From: Micromonospora parathelypteridis
Lineage (GTDB): Bacteria > Actinomycetota > Actinomycetes > Mycobacteriales > Micromonosporaceae
DNA length: 64,000 nt
NCBI RefSeq assembly: GCF_014201145.1
Contig: NZ_JACHDP010000001.1
Span: 3,968,001-4,032,000 of the forward strand
Direction: 5' to 3'
Shown: in pieces, positions 1 through 9,334 of the stretch
How the letters are laid out: each line of letters begins with the position of its first letter
Position numbering within the stretch: position 1 is the stretch's first letter
The notes under the pieces: generated by a model
The model's database searches: none
Seen by the model: the letters and a program-made list of their open reading frames with translations, nothing else
Told to the model about the DNA's origin: nothing
Translations under genes and position numbers: made by a program

Positions 1-42
1 TGATGGAATCTCGGGGGTCCGACCCGCCGGGTCGGTCGCTGG

Positions 43-61
43 GCGTTGCCCGGGGCAACGC
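43..61. promoter_or_regulatory. Inverted repeat upstream of the conservon
   Basis: The sequence GCGTTGCCCGGGGCAACGC is a perfect inverted repeat (9-base arms around one base) ending 29 bases before the start of the histidine kinase gene. It could be an operator or a short hairpin in the mRNA leader. No regulator can be assigned. The remaining bases of 1-90 hold no gene that I can recognise; a GAGGG ribosome binding site lies just before the GTG start. Confidence 0.35.
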
Positions 62-90
62 GTTGAAGCTGTAATCGCGAGGGCGGTGAC

Positions 91-3000
91 GTGAGCAAAC
101 GGCCAAAGACGGCGGGCTCCTTCCTGTCGCGGCTGCGCCGGCCGGCCAGCCGGCTCCGGGACATGCCGATCTGGTCCAAGCTCGGTCTAATCATGATCGT
201 GCCGACCATCGCCACGGTCGTGGTGGGCACCAGTGGTCTTGTCGACCACGTGGAGACGCTCAACAATGCCAACCGAGCCGGCGACCTGGCCCGACTGTCG
301 AGCTATTCGGGCAACCTGGTCGACACGCTGCAGGACGAGCGGACCGCCGCTGTGCTGCTGCTGGGGGCGGACGGGACGCAGCCGACGGCGCAGTACCAGG
401 AGGCCTACAACCGGGTGAACTCCCGGGTGGACCAGGAGACGCGCCCCTATCGGCAGCAGCGGGCCGAGGTTGAGGACCTGCCGGGCAGCCTCGAGACTCT
501 GCTCGACGGCATCGACCGGAACCTGCAGGACCTGTCGGGCATCCGCAGTCAGGTGTTCAACGGCAAGCTCGCGCTCACCGAGACCGTCCAGGCGTACGAG
601 GGTCTGATCAGTGACCTGCTCGCCATCCGGGACTCGGCCACGCAGCTCGCCGGCGACAACGACCTGAGCGACCGGATGCGCGCCGCCGCGGCGGTCGCCC
701 GGGAGAAGGAGTTCCTCGCCGCACGCCGGGTCGTGGTCCACCGCGCGCTGGGCGTCAAGGGTGGGCAACGCCTCACCCCGGCCCTGCGCACCGACTACAT
801 CGCCAGCGGCACCGGTCAGCAGCAGGCGCTGCAGAGCTTCAAGGCCGTCGCCACCCCGGAGGACGCGAAGTTCCACGACCAGACGGTCGCGGGCGGTGAC
901 CGTCGGGAGGCACAGAACTACACCGGCTGGATCGACGGCAACACCACCGGCGACATGCGCGGCGCGCCGTTCAAGGCGGACCAGTGGGAGGCCGCCATGA
1001 CGGCCAACGCCAAGCTGATCCGCACCGTTGAGCAGAAGCTCGACGGCGAAGTGGTCGCCGGCGCCGAGAACCTCCGCTCGGACGTCCAGCGCCAGGTGTT
1101 CCTGGAGACCGGCCTGCTGCTCAGCATGCTGCTGCTGGCCATCCTCTTCGCGTACCTGGTCGCCCGCTCCATGGCCCGCTCACTGCGTGAGCTGCGGCAG
1201 GGTGCCCTGTCCGTCGCCCAGTACGGCCTGCCCCAGGCAGTGGCCCGACTGCGCGACCCGCAGGTCGTCGGGCAACTCTCCCCGGTGCAGCTGGCGAACC
1301 AGATCGCCGAGCCGCTGCCGGTCCGCAGCAAGGACGAGTTCGGCCAGGTGACCGAGGCGTTCAACGCCGTCCACCTGGAAGCCGTCCGTACGGCCGCCGA
1401 GCAGGCCGCACTGCGCGCCTCCGTCGCGACCATGTTCGTCAACCTGGCCCGCCGTTCGCAGATCCTGGTCGACCGCCTCATCGGGCACCTCGACCGGCTG
1501 GAGCGCGGCGAAGAGGACCCGGACCGGCTGGCCGAGCTGTTCCAGCTCGACCACCTCGCCACCCGGATGCGCCGCAACGACGAGAACCTGCTGGTGCTCG
1601 CCGGTGCCGACTCCACCCGTGTGCAGCGTGAGCCGGCCGCCCTCATCGACGTGCTGCGCGCCGCGCAGTCCGAGGTCGAGCACTACACCCGGATCGAGTT
1701 CGGTGTCATCGACCGTGACATCGAGGTCGCCGCGCACGCGGTCAACGACCTGGTGCACCTCGTCGCCGAGCTGTTCGACAACGCCACCGCGTTCTCTCCG
1801 CCCGACTCCCAGGTGATGGTCGAGGCCCGCCGGGTCGGCGACCGCTCCTCGCTCTACGTCGAGGACCGCGGTATCGGCATCAGCGCCGAGCAGTTGCACG
1901 ACCTCAACGAGCGGCTCGCGACGCCGCCGCAGGTGGACGTCGCCGTGTCCCGGATGATGGGCCTCGTCGTGGTCGCCCGGCTGGCGTCCCGGCACGGTGT
2001 CCGGGTCGAGCTGCGCCCCGGCTCCGACCGAGGCACGGTCGCCGACGTGACCCTGCCCACCTCGGTGCTGGTGCCCCGGGCGCTCTCCGGCCGGGTGCAG
2101 CAGCCTCCGGCCCTGCCGTCGGCCAGCGGCCCCCAGCACGGTGGGCCCGCGCCGGTCTTCGGCGCGCTGCCCGCGCTGGGCAACGGCCCTCGCCCGAGCG
2201 AGTCCGGCAACCAGGTCACCCTCGGCGGTCGTCCGTTCGACCCCGCATCGCGCAACGGTGCCGGCACCCCCGCCAACACCGGTGCGTACCGCTCGATGCC
2301 GGCCTGGTCGGATCTGACCGGCGCGGCCGGGACGAACGGTGTCAACGGCGGCGACGGGTTCACCCCGCGGCCGGCCAACGGCCAGCCGATCGACCCGCTG
2401 CCGCAGCGCCGTGCCGGGGACGACGGCCCGACCACCGGTCAGCAGCCGTCCATTCCTCGGCAGTTGCCGAGCAGCCCCGAGGCTCCGTACTCGGCGCCGC
2501 CGGTCTCCGCGCAGCCCTACTCCGGCGCTCCGGTCTCCGCGTCGCCGGCCTCGGGCCAGCCGTACTCCGGGCAGCCCTACTCGGGCGCGCCGTACGCCGG
2601 TCCGCCGGTGTCCGCCGCCCCGGCCTCCGGGCAGCCGTACGCCGGTCCGCCGGTGTCCGCGTCGCCGGTGTCGGCGTCGCCGGCCTCCGCTCAGCCGTAT
2701 TCGGTGCCGCCCGCGTCCAGTCCGTCGTTCAGCGGATTCGCGCCCCGATCCGCTCCCCCCGCGCAGGCGCCCAGCGTCCCCGCGCCGCCGGCCTGGCCGC
2801 CGGTGCCGGGTGGCGACCGGGACGCGGCTACCCCGCCGGTGCCGGAACGGCTCGCCGCCGCTCTGGACATGACGACGGAGCTGCCGCGTGTGCCGCGACC
2901 CGGCGAGCAGCCGGCGGCCGCAACCCGGCCACCCGCCCCCGCTCCGGCTCCGGCTCAGCAGAGTCGGCCGGCGCCGCAGCAACCGCAGGCGCAGAACCGT

Positions 3001-3660
3001 CAGCGGTACGCGGACGAGACGATGGAGCTGCCGATCTTCCGGGAGCTGGAGTCGGCCTGGTTCCGTACCCGCCGCCCAGGCTCGGAGGAGCCCGCGGCTG
3101 GCGGCCAGCCGGCAACGAACGGCGACTCCGCGACCCAGCAGTTCGCCACGGTCGAGGCCACCGGTCGGACAGTCCACAAGACACCACCCGGGACGACAGG
3201 TAACACACCGATGGCAGACACTCCGACGGCCGGAGGAGCGCCGCGGGACAACGGCTCCACAGCGAGCGAGGGCACCCGCCCCAGCGTCGCCGAGAGCCTG
3301 CCGAACCGCCGGCCCCAACCACAGACCAACGGCTGGCAGACCGCAGCTGACGATGGCTGGCGTGCCGCTTCGGCGGCGGCTGGCGCGGCACCGGTGAGCG
3401 AAACCACCACTACCGGCCTGCCGAAGCGCAAGCCGATGGCGCAGCTCGTGCCGGGTGCGGTGGAGAAGCCCACCACCTCGGTCCAGCGCCGTTCCCCGGA
3501 GGCGGTCCGTGGCCTGCTCTCCGCCTACCACCGGGGCGTGCAGCGAGGGCGTAGCACCTCGGACAACCCGACCAGCCCGGAGGCGACTCCGGGAGGGCAA
3601 TCCTCGCAGTCTGGCTCAGGCCCGGTGGCCGGGAGCGGGCAGAAGGAGCAAGAAGGATGA
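91..3660 (+). CDS. cvnA: Conservon sensor histidine kinase (nitrate/nitrite-sensing type, CvnA-like)
   Basis: This is a 1189-residue membrane sensor kinase that starts a conservon operon. A first membrane segment (about residues 31-50) and a second (338-357) bracket an extracytoplasmic NIT-type sensing region. A HAMP-like linker follows, then a dimerisation helix with a candidate phospho-His at 488. The ATPase domain has its N box around Asn564 and a G box DRGIGI at 592-597. The ATPase part is well conserved, but the His box is atypical, as is usual in conservon kinases. From about residue 660 on, the protein is disordered and rich in Pro, Ser and Gln, with degenerate QPYSG/PPVSA repeats at about 799-880. 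Conserved blocks return at the extreme C-terminus: SAWF (988-991), [14 protein letters not shown] (1109-1122) and YHRGVQRGR (1146-1154). The stop overlaps the next gene by four bases. The kinase is expected to signal through the roadblock protein and GTPase downstream. Confidence 0.9.
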   Translation: MSKRPKTAGSFLSRLRRPASRLRDMPIWSKLGLIMIVPTIATVVVGTSGLVDHVETLNNANRAGDLARLSSYSGNLVDTLQDERTAAVLLLGADGTQPTAQYQEAYNRVNSRVDQETRPYRQQRAEVEDLPGSLETLLDGIDRNLQDLSGIRSQVFNGKLALTETVQAYEGLISDLLAIRDSATQLAGDNDLSDRMRAAAAVAREKEFLAARRVVVHRALGVKGGQRLTPALRTDYIASGTGQQQALQSFKAVATPEDAKFHDQTVAGGDRREAQNYTGWIDGNTTGDMRGAPFKADQWEAAMTANAKLIRTVEQKLDGEVVAGAENLRSDVQRQVFLETGLLLSMLLLAILFAYLVARSMARSLRELRQGALSVAQYGLPQAVARLRDPQVVGQLSPVQLANQIAEPLPVRSKDEFGQVTEAFNAVHLEAVRTAAEQAALRASVATMFVNLARRSQILVDRLIGHLDRLERGEEDPDRLAELFQLDHLATRMRRNDENLLVLAGADSTRVQREPAALIDVLRAAQSEVEHYTRIEFGVIDRDIEVAAHAVNDLVHLVAELFDNATAFSPPDSQVMVEARRVGDRSSLYVEDRGIGISAEQLHDLNERLATPPQVDVAVSRMMGLVVVARLASRHGVRVELRPGSDRGTVADVTLPTSVLVPRALSGRVQQPPALPSASGPQHGGPAPVFGALPALGNGPRPSESGNQVTLGGRPFDPASRNGAGTPANTGAYRSMPAWSDLTGAAGTNGVNGGDGFTPRPANGQPIDPLPQRRAGDDGPTTGQQPSIPRQLPSSPEAPYSAPPVSAQPYSGAPVSASPASGQPYSGQPYSGAPYAGPPVSAAPASGQPYAGPPVSASPVSASPASAQPYSVPPASSPSFSGFAPRSAPPAQAPSVPAPPAWPPVPGGDRDAATPPVPERLAAALDMTTELPRVPRPGEQPAAATRPPAPAPAPAQQSRPAPQQPQAQNRQRYADETMELPIFRELESAWFRTRRPGSEEPAAGGQPATNGDSATQQFATVEATGRTVHKTPPGTTGNTPMADTPTAGGAPRDNGSTASEGTRPSVAESLPNRRPQPQTNGWQTAADDGWRAASAAAGAAPVSETTTTGLPKRKPMAQLVPGAVEKPTTSVQRRSPEAVRGLLSAYHRGVQRGRSTSDNPTSPEATPGGQSSQSGSGPVAGSGQKEQEG

Positions 3661-4061
3661 CAACTACGCAGGATCTTGGTTGGCTGCTGGCCAACTTCGC
3701 TGACCGGGTGCCCGGCGTCGCGCATGCGGTCGCCGTCTCGGCGGACGGCCTACTCCTCGCGTCGTCACGGGATCTGCCGCGCGACCGGGCCGATCAGCTC
3801 GCCGCGATCTCCTCGGGTCTGGTGAGCCTGACCCAGGGGGCGGCCCGCTGCTTCGAGGGAGGCGCGGTGTTGCAGACCGTCGTGGAGATGGACAATGGCT
3901 TCCTGTTCCTGATGTCCATCTCGGACGGCTCGTCCTTCGCCGTGCTGGCGGCCCGCAGCTCCGACGTGGGCCAGGTCGGCTACGAGATGGCGCTGCTGGT
4001 CGACCGGGTGGGCGACGCACTGACCCCGCAGCCGCGTGCGGCTGCGGGCATGCTGGGCTGA
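3657..4061 (+). CDS. cvnB: Roadblock/LC7 domain protein of the conservon (CvnB-like)
   Basis: This 134-residue single-domain roadblock/LC7 protein begins in the ATGA overlap with the kinase gene, so the two are translationally coupled. The pattern of a short N-terminal helix, a [11 protein letters not shown] strand pair and a central LQTVVEM...[17 protein letters not shown] sheet is typical of the family. These proteins form dimers that bind Ras-like GTPases and often act as their GAPs or scaffolds. In conservons, CvnB is known to interact with the kinase, the DUF742 protein and the GTPase in a membrane complex compared to eukaryotic GPCR systems. No trans-membrane segment is present. Family assignment is firm, but the input signal is unknown. 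Confidence 0.92.
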   Translation: MTTTQDLGWLLANFADRVPGVAHAVAVSADGLLLASSRDLPRDRADQLAAISSGLVSLTQGAARCFEGGAVLQTVVEMDNGFLFLMSISDGSSFAVLAARSSDVGQVGYEMALLVDRVGDALTPQPRAAAGMLG

Positions 4062-4159
4062 CGTCTCGCCGATCGTGAGGTCGGCACGACTGCAACGACG
4101 ACAACGACGGGTTTCACCGGTGGGAGCCGGTAGCGGGTACGAAGGAGGTGAGCGGCGAG

Positions 4160-4537
4160 ATGGCTGATCGTGACGAGCCGACCGGAGCGTTGGTCCGTCC
4201 ATACGCCGTGACCCGTGGTCGTACCCGTCCTCGGCTCGACATCGCGCTGGAGGCGCTCGTCGAGACGACGGTGCGCGGCCGGGCCGCTGCCAATGGCAAC
4301 GGCGGCCAGGGCCGCGAACACCAGTACATCGCCGCGCTGTGTGACGGACGCGTGCAATCGCTCGCAGAGATCGCGGCGCGGATGCAGCTCCCGCTCGGTG
4401 TGGCCCGGGTGCTCATCGCCGACATGGCGACGGACGGCCTGGTCGCAGTCCACGAGCCGACCATTTTGGACGACTCCGACGACGCGGTGGGCACTGAACT
4501 GCTGGAGAGGGTGCTGAGTGGACTTCGCAGGCTCTGA
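4160..4537 (+). CDS. cvnC: DUF742 winged-helix-like protein of the conservon (CvnC-like)
   Basis: The 125-residue product belongs to the DUF742 family, the third member of conservons. It has the usual core: an N-terminal VRPYAVTRGRT motif, a helix-turn-helix-like segment around ALCDGRVQSLAEIAARM, and a LPLGVARVLIADMA helix. I chose the ATG at 4160 over the in-frame GTG at 4148 because a strong GGAGGTG ribosome binding site (4144-4150) overlaps that GTG and sits about nine bases before the ATG. The 3' end overlaps the GTPase gene by 20 bases. The 98 bases between cvnB and this gene hold no other gene. Its biochemical role is not settled; DNA binding or GTPase regulation have both been considered for the family. 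Confidence 0.88.
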   Translation: MADRDEPTGALVRPYAVTRGRTRPRLDIALEALVETTVRGRAAANGNGGQGREHQYIAALCDGRVQSLAEIAARMQLPLGVARVLIADMATDGLVAVHEPTILDDSDDAVGTELLERVLSGLRRL

Positions 4538-5132
4538 CATGTCGCACCGCCCGCCTAACCCGAGTGGGCGCGTGACGTCGGCGAAGATCGTTATCGCCGG
4601 TGGGTTCGGCGTCGGTAAGACGACGCTGGTCGGGTCGGTCTCGGAGATCACGCCGCTGACCACCGAGGCCATCATGACCTCCGCCGGCGTGGGCGTCGAC
4701 GACACCCGGCAGGTGCCGGGCAAGACGACGACCACGGTGGCCATGGACTTCGGCCGGATCTCGATCGACCGTGACCTGATCCTGTACCTCTTCGGTACGC
4801 CGGGTCAGACCCGATTCTGGTTCATGTGGGACGAACTGGTTCGGGGCGCCATCGGTGCGGTCGTGCTGGTTGACACGCGCCGGCTGGCCGACTGCTTCGC
4901 GGCGATCGACTTCTTCGAGCACCGACGCCTGCCGTACCTGGTGGCGATCAACTGCTTCGACGGGATGCAGTACCACGACCCGCAGGACGTTCGGGACGCC
5001 TTGGCGATCTCGAGCGACGTGCCGGTGGTGGCCTGCGACGCCCGTAACCGGGAGTCGACGAAGCACGTGCTGATCTCGCTGGTCGAGTACGTGCTCACCA
5101 TGCGTCGTACGCGCGCTGTCGCCCCGGCCTGA
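4518..5132 (+). CDS. cvnD: Conservon small GTPase (CvnD-like ATP/GTP-binding protein)
   Basis: This 204-residue Ras-like GTPase ends the conservon. A P-loop GGFGVGKTT is at residues 28-36. A switch-II-like FGTPGQ follows at 92-97, and the NKxD position reads NCFD (145-148), the variant common in this family. It is an MglA/Arf-like signalling switch whose nucleotide state is probably set by the roadblock protein under kinase control. The GTG start lies inside the preceding gene (20-base overlap), so translation is likely coupled. No cytochrome P450 gene, sometimes the fifth conservon member, follows. Instead there is a 257-base gap with a strong palindromic terminator and then a convergent gene whose product shares the kinase tail. 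Confidence 0.92.
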   Translation: MDFAGSDMSHRPPNPSGRVTSAKIVIAGGFGVGKTTLVGSVSEITPLTTEAIMTSAGVGVDDTRQVPGKTTTTVAMDFGRISIDRDLILYLFGTPGQTRFWFMWDELVRGAIGAVVLVDTRRLADCFAAIDFFEHRRLPYLVAINCFDGMQYHDPQDVRDALAISSDVPVVACDARNRESTKHVLISLVEYVLTMRRTRAVAPA

Positions 5133-5320
5133 TCGGGACGCCGCACGCCCGGTGGTGGCCTCGGCCGTCACCGGGCGTCGCGGCCTGCCCGCCGGGTCGC
5201 TCGCGCCGGTGCGTGGCCCTTCGCCGCCTTCTTGAGAGCTGGAAGTCGTCGCCCCCGCTTAGGGGTGCGTTCCTTCCGAGTTCTTCGAGAGGCGGCGTTT
5301 CCGTGTCGGGGAGCTGCCCT

Positions 5321-5376
5321 GCCATACGCGAATCGCGCCCCCAGTCAGCTGACTGAGGGCGCGATTCGCGTATGGC
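5321..5376. terminator. Bidirectional terminator between conservon and convergent gene
   Basis: A 56-base palindrome with a single mismatched pair (C5341/A5356). Outer arms read GCCATACGCGAATCGCGCCC and its complement, and the centre CAGTCAGCTGACTG is itself self-complementary. It lies between the stop of the GTPase gene and the stop of the convergent gene at 5390, so it should end transcription from both sides. There is no T-run, which is normal for actinobacteria. The rest of 5133-5389 shows no gene. Confidence 0.8.
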
Positions 5377-5389
5377 GGAGGGGTAAGGG

Positions 5390-7807
5390 TCAGGACTGGT
5401 AACCGGCGGAGCGGTACTCGTACTCCCGGTCGTCGTCGCGGTCCCCGTGGTCGCGGCTGAAGTCCCAGCCACCGGCTGCCTCGCGACCGGGTCGACCACC
5501 CACCGCGAAACCGCCGATCTCCTGTCCGCGACGCCAGCCGCGGAAGTAGCCGGTGGTGTTCTCCGCGAGGCTCGCCGCATCGCGCACTATCCGCAATGGG
5601 CGCTCCTCGCGCAGCGGCGAACCAGGGACCAGATTGGCCTGTGGCACGCGCTTCGGCAGCCCGGCATTGGTCTCGGCGCCCACCGCGGGGCGGGCCGCCT
5701 GCTCAGCGGCCTGCCAGCCGGTGTCGGCCGTGGTCGACCAGTCCAGGTCGGTCTCCTCGGCCTGCCCGACGAACCAGGCCGATTTGGCCTGCGCGAAGAT
5801 CAGCAGGTCCCCGTCGCCCTCGTCCGCGACCGGCGGCGGCCGGTGCTCGACCGGCGGCGGCGGGCGGCGCTCCATTGCGGGCGGGCGGTGCTCCACCGGG
5901 GGCGGCGGGCGGTGCTCCGCGGCGCGGTCGGTGCGAGCGGCCGCTCGGCCGTTGCGAGCGGCCTGCTCCCGGTCGACCAGCCGCAGCGGCGGCGTCTCCA
6001 GGTGCGGATCTGCGGGCGGGTTGAGCCCCTCTCGCAGCGCCCGGTCAGCCAGTGGCGGCGGCTCCACCAGTCGAAGCATGGGCGGTTCCTGCGGCAGGTC
6101 GTCCGCCAGCCAGGGCGGAGTGACCCGACCGTCGGCCCGACCAGGATCGGTCGGGGCGTCGATGCCGCGGCCGCCACCGTACGAGTAGGCCACCGGGTTG
6201 TTCGGCGAGCTGTCGGCCGGGTCCTCCGGGTTGTTGACCAGTGGCCAGTTGGCCCGGGAGCCGGGCGGTGCGGACTCCTGGCCAGGCCGGGGGGTCGGCA
6301 CCGGAATGCTGAGATCGGTGGCGCTGAACCCGCCCGTGGGTGGCTCGTCGACCGGAGGGCGTTGCAGGTGGCTCTGCCGGGGGTCGCCGTTGGTCTTGGG
6401 GCGGGGTGGGATGACCGTGCGCTGCCGTTCTGCCCGTGCATGGTTGATCGCTGCGGTGGTCAGCGTCGGCCGGAACGGCTCACCGGCCTCTGCCGGAGGC
6501 ACCATGCCGCGCTGTGCGGGCGCGATCGGGGTGATCCCCGGCGGCGGGGGCGGCGGCGAGGAGACCGGTCGGTTGGTCGGACCGTCGATCCGACTGGCGA
6601 GCGATTCGGTGCGCCCGGGCAGCGTGGACGCCGGCGGACCAGCCATCGCCGCCGGGGCCATCGGCGCGGGTGCGACCGGCGGCGGCGTGACCGGAGCCGG
6701 GGCGACCGGTGGCGGTCCGAGCGGGCGGGGCGACGCCAGCGGCGCGTTACCAGGGACCGGCTCGGGCCGGCTGCGCCGCCCGAGGACAGGTGCGGGTTCG
6801 ACGGGGGCCGGGGTGGGCCGGACCGACCGCAGCCCGGCACCGGTGCCAGCCAGACCGCTCAACTCGCCGACCGACTCGCCACGGCGGGCAGCGGCACGGC
6901 GGCCAGGTGCCTGCACGGGCGTGCTGACCCGTGAGCTGAGAGCGCTGACCAGCGCCTCACAGCCCGCGTCGCAGGCGCGCACGGAGGCGACGGCCTGGCG
7001 GACCGTCTCGGCCACCGCGGAGGTGAGCGCACGGTTGACCGCGGCGCGGCGTGGCGTCTCGGAAATGGCGACCCGCAGGGCGGTGACGGCCTCGTTGATT
7101 TCTTCGGCGTCGGCGACCCCGTCTGCGGCGAGGTGCGCGGCGATGGCATCCGCTGCCACCGACACCTCGCGGCCCCGGGCGACGGTGCCCCCGAGCATGC
7201 CCGGCTCCGGCAGCGCGTCCAGCACGGCCAGAGAGACCGGTTCGGCCGGGTCCGGGTACGCGCGCAGGGCCGCCGGGTAGAGCTCACGCAGAACCTCGCG
7301 TAGCGCCACGGCGGCGGAGTGTCGGCCACTGGCCAGCGCGGCGTGCGCGGCGAGCACCTGCTTGTAGCCGGCGAGGTCCCGGGGTGCCGGCAGGGTGACC
7401 GCGGAGAGCGCGCCCGCCTGCAGCGCACGGGCCAGGCCGACGGCCCGTCGTTCGGCCGGAGGGGACTGCATCTCCTCCAGCGAGTCGTCATCGGCGAAAC
7501 GCTCGGCGAAGTCGTCCACCGAGTCGTCGTCGGCGATAGCCAAAGGTCGACCCGCCGCGCTCAGCAGCGAGGTGACCGTGTGGTCGTCGCTGTCGGCCGC
7601 GATGGCCGCACCGCTCGGCCCGCCTGACCGCTCCACGAGCAGCGCGACGAGCTGGGCGTAGCCAGCGGCGTCATCGCTGATCTCGCAGACATGCAGCAGA
7701 CGGCCTGCGTCGTCGACCACAGCGGACGTCAGCGTCGAGCCGGCGGAGGCCGGTCGGTCAGCTGGATCCGCCGAGGCCAGACCGCAGTAAACGCGCACGA
7801 GCGCCAC
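5390..7807 (-). CDS. IS110-transposase-like N-terminus fused to a conservon-kinase-type C-terminal tail
   Basis: The 805-residue protein starts at a GTG preceded by GGAGGAGG. Residues 1 to about 280 follow the layout of the DEDD (RuvC-like) domain of IS110 transposases: a VVDDAGRLLHV strand pair, an AAGYAQLVALL helix, an [11 protein letters not shown] strand, an ERRAVGLARALQAG helix and a long helical part. The acidic positions expected for catalysis are not seen (for example YCGLAS where GIDV is expected), so it is probably inactive. A Pro-rich disordered stretch follows (about 290-660). The last 138 residues carry LLIFAQAKSAWF (668-679), GLPKRVPQANLVPG (716-729) and YFRGWRRGQ (754-762). These match blocks at the end of the conservon kinase encoded just beyond the shared terminator. 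No terminal repeats or other insertion sequence parts are visible. Function unknown; a role tied to conservon signalling is inference. Confidence 0.7.
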   Translation of the reverse strand: MALVRVYCGLASADPADRPASAGSTLTSAVVDDAGRLLHVCEISDDAAGYAQLVALLVERSGGPSGAAIAADSDDHTVTSLLSAAGRPLAIADDDSVDDFAERFADDDSLEEMQSPPAERRAVGLARALQAGALSAVTLPAPRDLAGYKQVLAAHAALASGRHSAAVALREVLRELYPAALRAYPDPAEPVSLAVLDALPEPGMLGGTVARGREVSVAADAIAAHLAADGVADAEEINEAVTALRVAISETPRRAAVNRALTSAVAETVRQAVASVRACDAGCEALVSALSSRVSTPVQAPGRRAAARRGESVGELSGLAGTGAGLRSVRPTPAPVEPAPVLGRRSRPEPVPGNAPLASPRPLGPPPVAPAPVTPPPVAPAPMAPAAMAGPPASTLPGRTESLASRIDGPTNRPVSSPPPPPPGITPIAPAQRGMVPPAEAGEPFRPTLTTAAINHARAERQRTVIPPRPKTNGDPRQSHLQRPPVDEPPTGGFSATDLSIPVPTPRPGQESAPPGSRANWPLVNNPEDPADSSPNNPVAYSYGGGRGIDAPTDPGRADGRVTPPWLADDLPQEPPMLRLVEPPPLADRALREGLNPPADPHLETPPLRLVDREQAARNGRAAARTDRAAEHRPPPPVEHRPPAMERRPPPPVEHRPPPVADEGDGDLLIFAQAKSAWFVGQAEETDLDWSTTADTGWQAAEQAARPAVGAETNAGLPKRVPQANLVPGSPLREERPLRIVRDAASLAENTTGYFRGWRRGQEIGGFAVGGRPGREAAGGWDFSRDHGDRDDDREYEYRSAGYQS

Positions 7808-7870
7808 GGCGTCGTCCTCCTCCCGGGACAGGTGTTTCCTCTGCCAGCAACTGATGCTCCCCGGTACGGG

Positions 7871-8779
7871 TCAGTCGCGCCAGTCCACCACCGCAGAGAT
7901 CTTGCCGACAATGGTGCGCCAACCCAAACTCGCGGTCTGTGCCCCGATCTTCTTGAGCCGTCGGCGACCCATGAAAGCGCCGATCCCACCGTTGGCGGTG
8001 GCACGCAGCCCTTCGTCCAGATCGTCGAGGCTGGAGCCGGCGGAGAGCATGTCGAGCACCGCAGGCAGCCGCAATGCGTACGAGATGTCACGTGCGACCT
8101 CGCCGGCCTCGATCAGCAGGGTCGAATCCCACGTGTCGTGGCCGCCGCGGAGGTTCTCCACGACCAGGTCGAGCTCGTAGGTGTCCTCGTCGAGCGGCGC
8201 GATATCTGCCGGCTCCACCCGTTCGGACAATTCATTCCAGCTGTCCAGTTGGGACAGATCGTTGGGCGCACCGGACCGGATGAAACTGACAAGCGACTCG
8301 GGGGTCTTGAACAGCAGCAGCTTGCCGCGGTGGCTGAGGAAGACCGGCACCTCTTCGTCGTCCGCCTCGTCGGCGACGGCCTCGTCCGCCTCGTCGTCAG
8401 CGTCGGTGTCGGCGGTTGCGGCGCGGCGGCGGGTCGACTCGTCCTCGTCGCTGTCGGCGAACTCCTCGGCCAACTCCTCGTCGAGGATGACGACGGTCTC
8501 GTCGTCGTCCTCCTCCTCGATGACCTGACGGCGGGCGAGGAACGGGTCGTCCTGGTCGCGTTCGGTCACGTCGGTCGGCGTCAGCGAGCTGGCGGGCCGG
8601 TACGCCCGCAGGGTGAAGCCGGTGCCGGCGGGCAGGGCGATCTCCACCGGGTCGATGTGCAGCTCGTCCCAGAGTGAACGGTCGACCGAGGCCGACGCCT
8701 GATCTGGCTCGGCTGCGCCGGTGGTGTCGTCGAGCTCGGGCTCGTCGGCGTCGGGCCGTTGGGGCGACTGGCGGGCCAC
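7871..8779 (-). CDS. Acidic conserved protein of unknown function
   Basis: This 302-residue protein has an acidic, low-complexity N-terminal half (runs of Asp/Glu around residues 90-150) and a compact C-terminal half beginning near VPVFLSHRGKLLLF. I do not recognise a characterised domain. Similar actinobacterial proteins are sometimes labelled as primosomal, but nothing in the sequence supports that. The start was placed at the GTG at 8779 because GGAGG lies six bases before it; an upstream in-frame codon at 8848 has no such site. It lies 63 bases upstream of the IS110-like gene on the same strand, so the two could be co-transcribed. It has no signal peptide or membrane segment. Confidence 0.75.
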   Translation of the reverse strand: MARQSPQRPDADEPELDDTTGAAEPDQASASVDRSLWDELHIDPVEIALPAGTGFTLRAYRPASSLTPTDVTERDQDDPFLARRQVIEEEDDDETVVILDEELAEEFADSDEDESTRRRAATADTDADDEADEAVADEADDEEVPVFLSHRGKLLLFKTPESLVSFIRSGAPNDLSQLDSWNELSERVEPADIAPLDEDTYELDLVVENLRGGHDTWDSTLLIEAGEVARDISYALRLPAVLDMLSAGSSLDDLDEGLRATANGGIGAFMGRRRLKKIGAQTASLGWRTIVGKISAVVDWRD

Positions 8780-8954
8780 GCTGACCTCCGTGTGCTTCGG
8801 GTTGCCCACCCGCCGGGGTCTCTGACCGGCGAGTGACTCTGGGCACATACCCTAGTCGGCGGCCCTGGGTGACCGATGCCCGCACCCCGGTGGCCGCTTG
8901 GCGCACGGGTTCGACCTGCTGGTGGCTGCCGGTGGCGAACCGGCCGCTCGACAA

Positions 8955-8969
8955 GTAGCGTAGCTACGC
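8955..8969 (+). promoter_or_regulatory. Palindromic operator/promoter abutting padR start
   Basis: GTAGC-GTA-GCTAC (8955-8967) overlaps the 12-base palindrome GCGTAGCTACGC (8958-8969) that ends at the base before the ATG of padR. A TAGCGT box at 8956-8961 may be the -10 of a leaderless transcript. Autoregulation by the PadR protein is the simplest reading. The same GTAGC-N3-GCTAC form occurs in the cydA promoter. Confidence 0.5.
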
Positions 8970-9311
8970 ATGAAGGCCCAGGAGTTGCACGGCCATCTCG
9001 ACGCTCTGCTGCTCGCCGTGCTCGAACAGGGCGCGCTGCACGGCTACGCCATCATCGAGTCGCTGCGGGCGCGCAGTGAGGGCAGCCTCGATCTGCCCAC
9101 CGGCACCATCTATCCGGCGCTACGTCGCCTGGAACGCGCCGGGTACGTGGCGAGCACCTGGAGCACGGTCAACGGCCGGGAACGGCGGACGTACGAGCTC
9201 ACCGACTCCGGCCGGCGGGCGCTGGCCGGGGAGCGCGCCGGTTGGCACGAGTTCCAGCTGACCGTGGGCCGGTTCCTCGATCCCGACAGCCCACCCACCA
9301 CCCCGGCCTGA
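8970..9311 (+). CDS. PadR family transcriptional regulator
   Basis: A 113-residue, single-domain PadR protein with a winged helix: LHGYAIIESLRARSEG...LPTGTIYPALRRLERAGYV, a wing with RRTYELTDSGRRAL, and a short C-terminal helix. Small PadR proteins of this class usually repress a neighbouring gene for a HAAS/permease-prefix membrane protein or an exporter, and respond to small hydrophobic compounds or cell-envelope stress. Here the HAAS-like gene lies directly downstream but convergent. The cyd operon starts seven kilobases away and carries a similar palindrome in its promoter. The ATG directly follows the palindrome and no ribosome binding site is seen, which fits leaderless expression. Confidence 0.92.
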   Translation: MKAQELHGHLDALLLAVLEQGALHGYAIIESLRARSEGSLDLPTGTIYPALRRLERAGYVASTWSTVNGRERRTYELTDSGRRALAGERAGWHEFQLTVGRFLDPDSPPTTPA

Positions 9312-9334
9312 CCCGCTAATGGCGGCAGCGCGGG

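Noticed and set aside
1180..3600. 806-codon open frame opposite the conservon kinase
   Set aside because: It is a GC-bias shadow: its product is rich in Arg, Gly and His with no domain, and the plus strand clearly encodes a kinase.
5390..7807. Active insertion sequence of the IS110 family
   Set aside because: Catalytic acidic residues are not seen, the C-terminal Tnp_20-type domain is replaced by a disordered linker and kinase-type tail, and no flanking element ends are visible.
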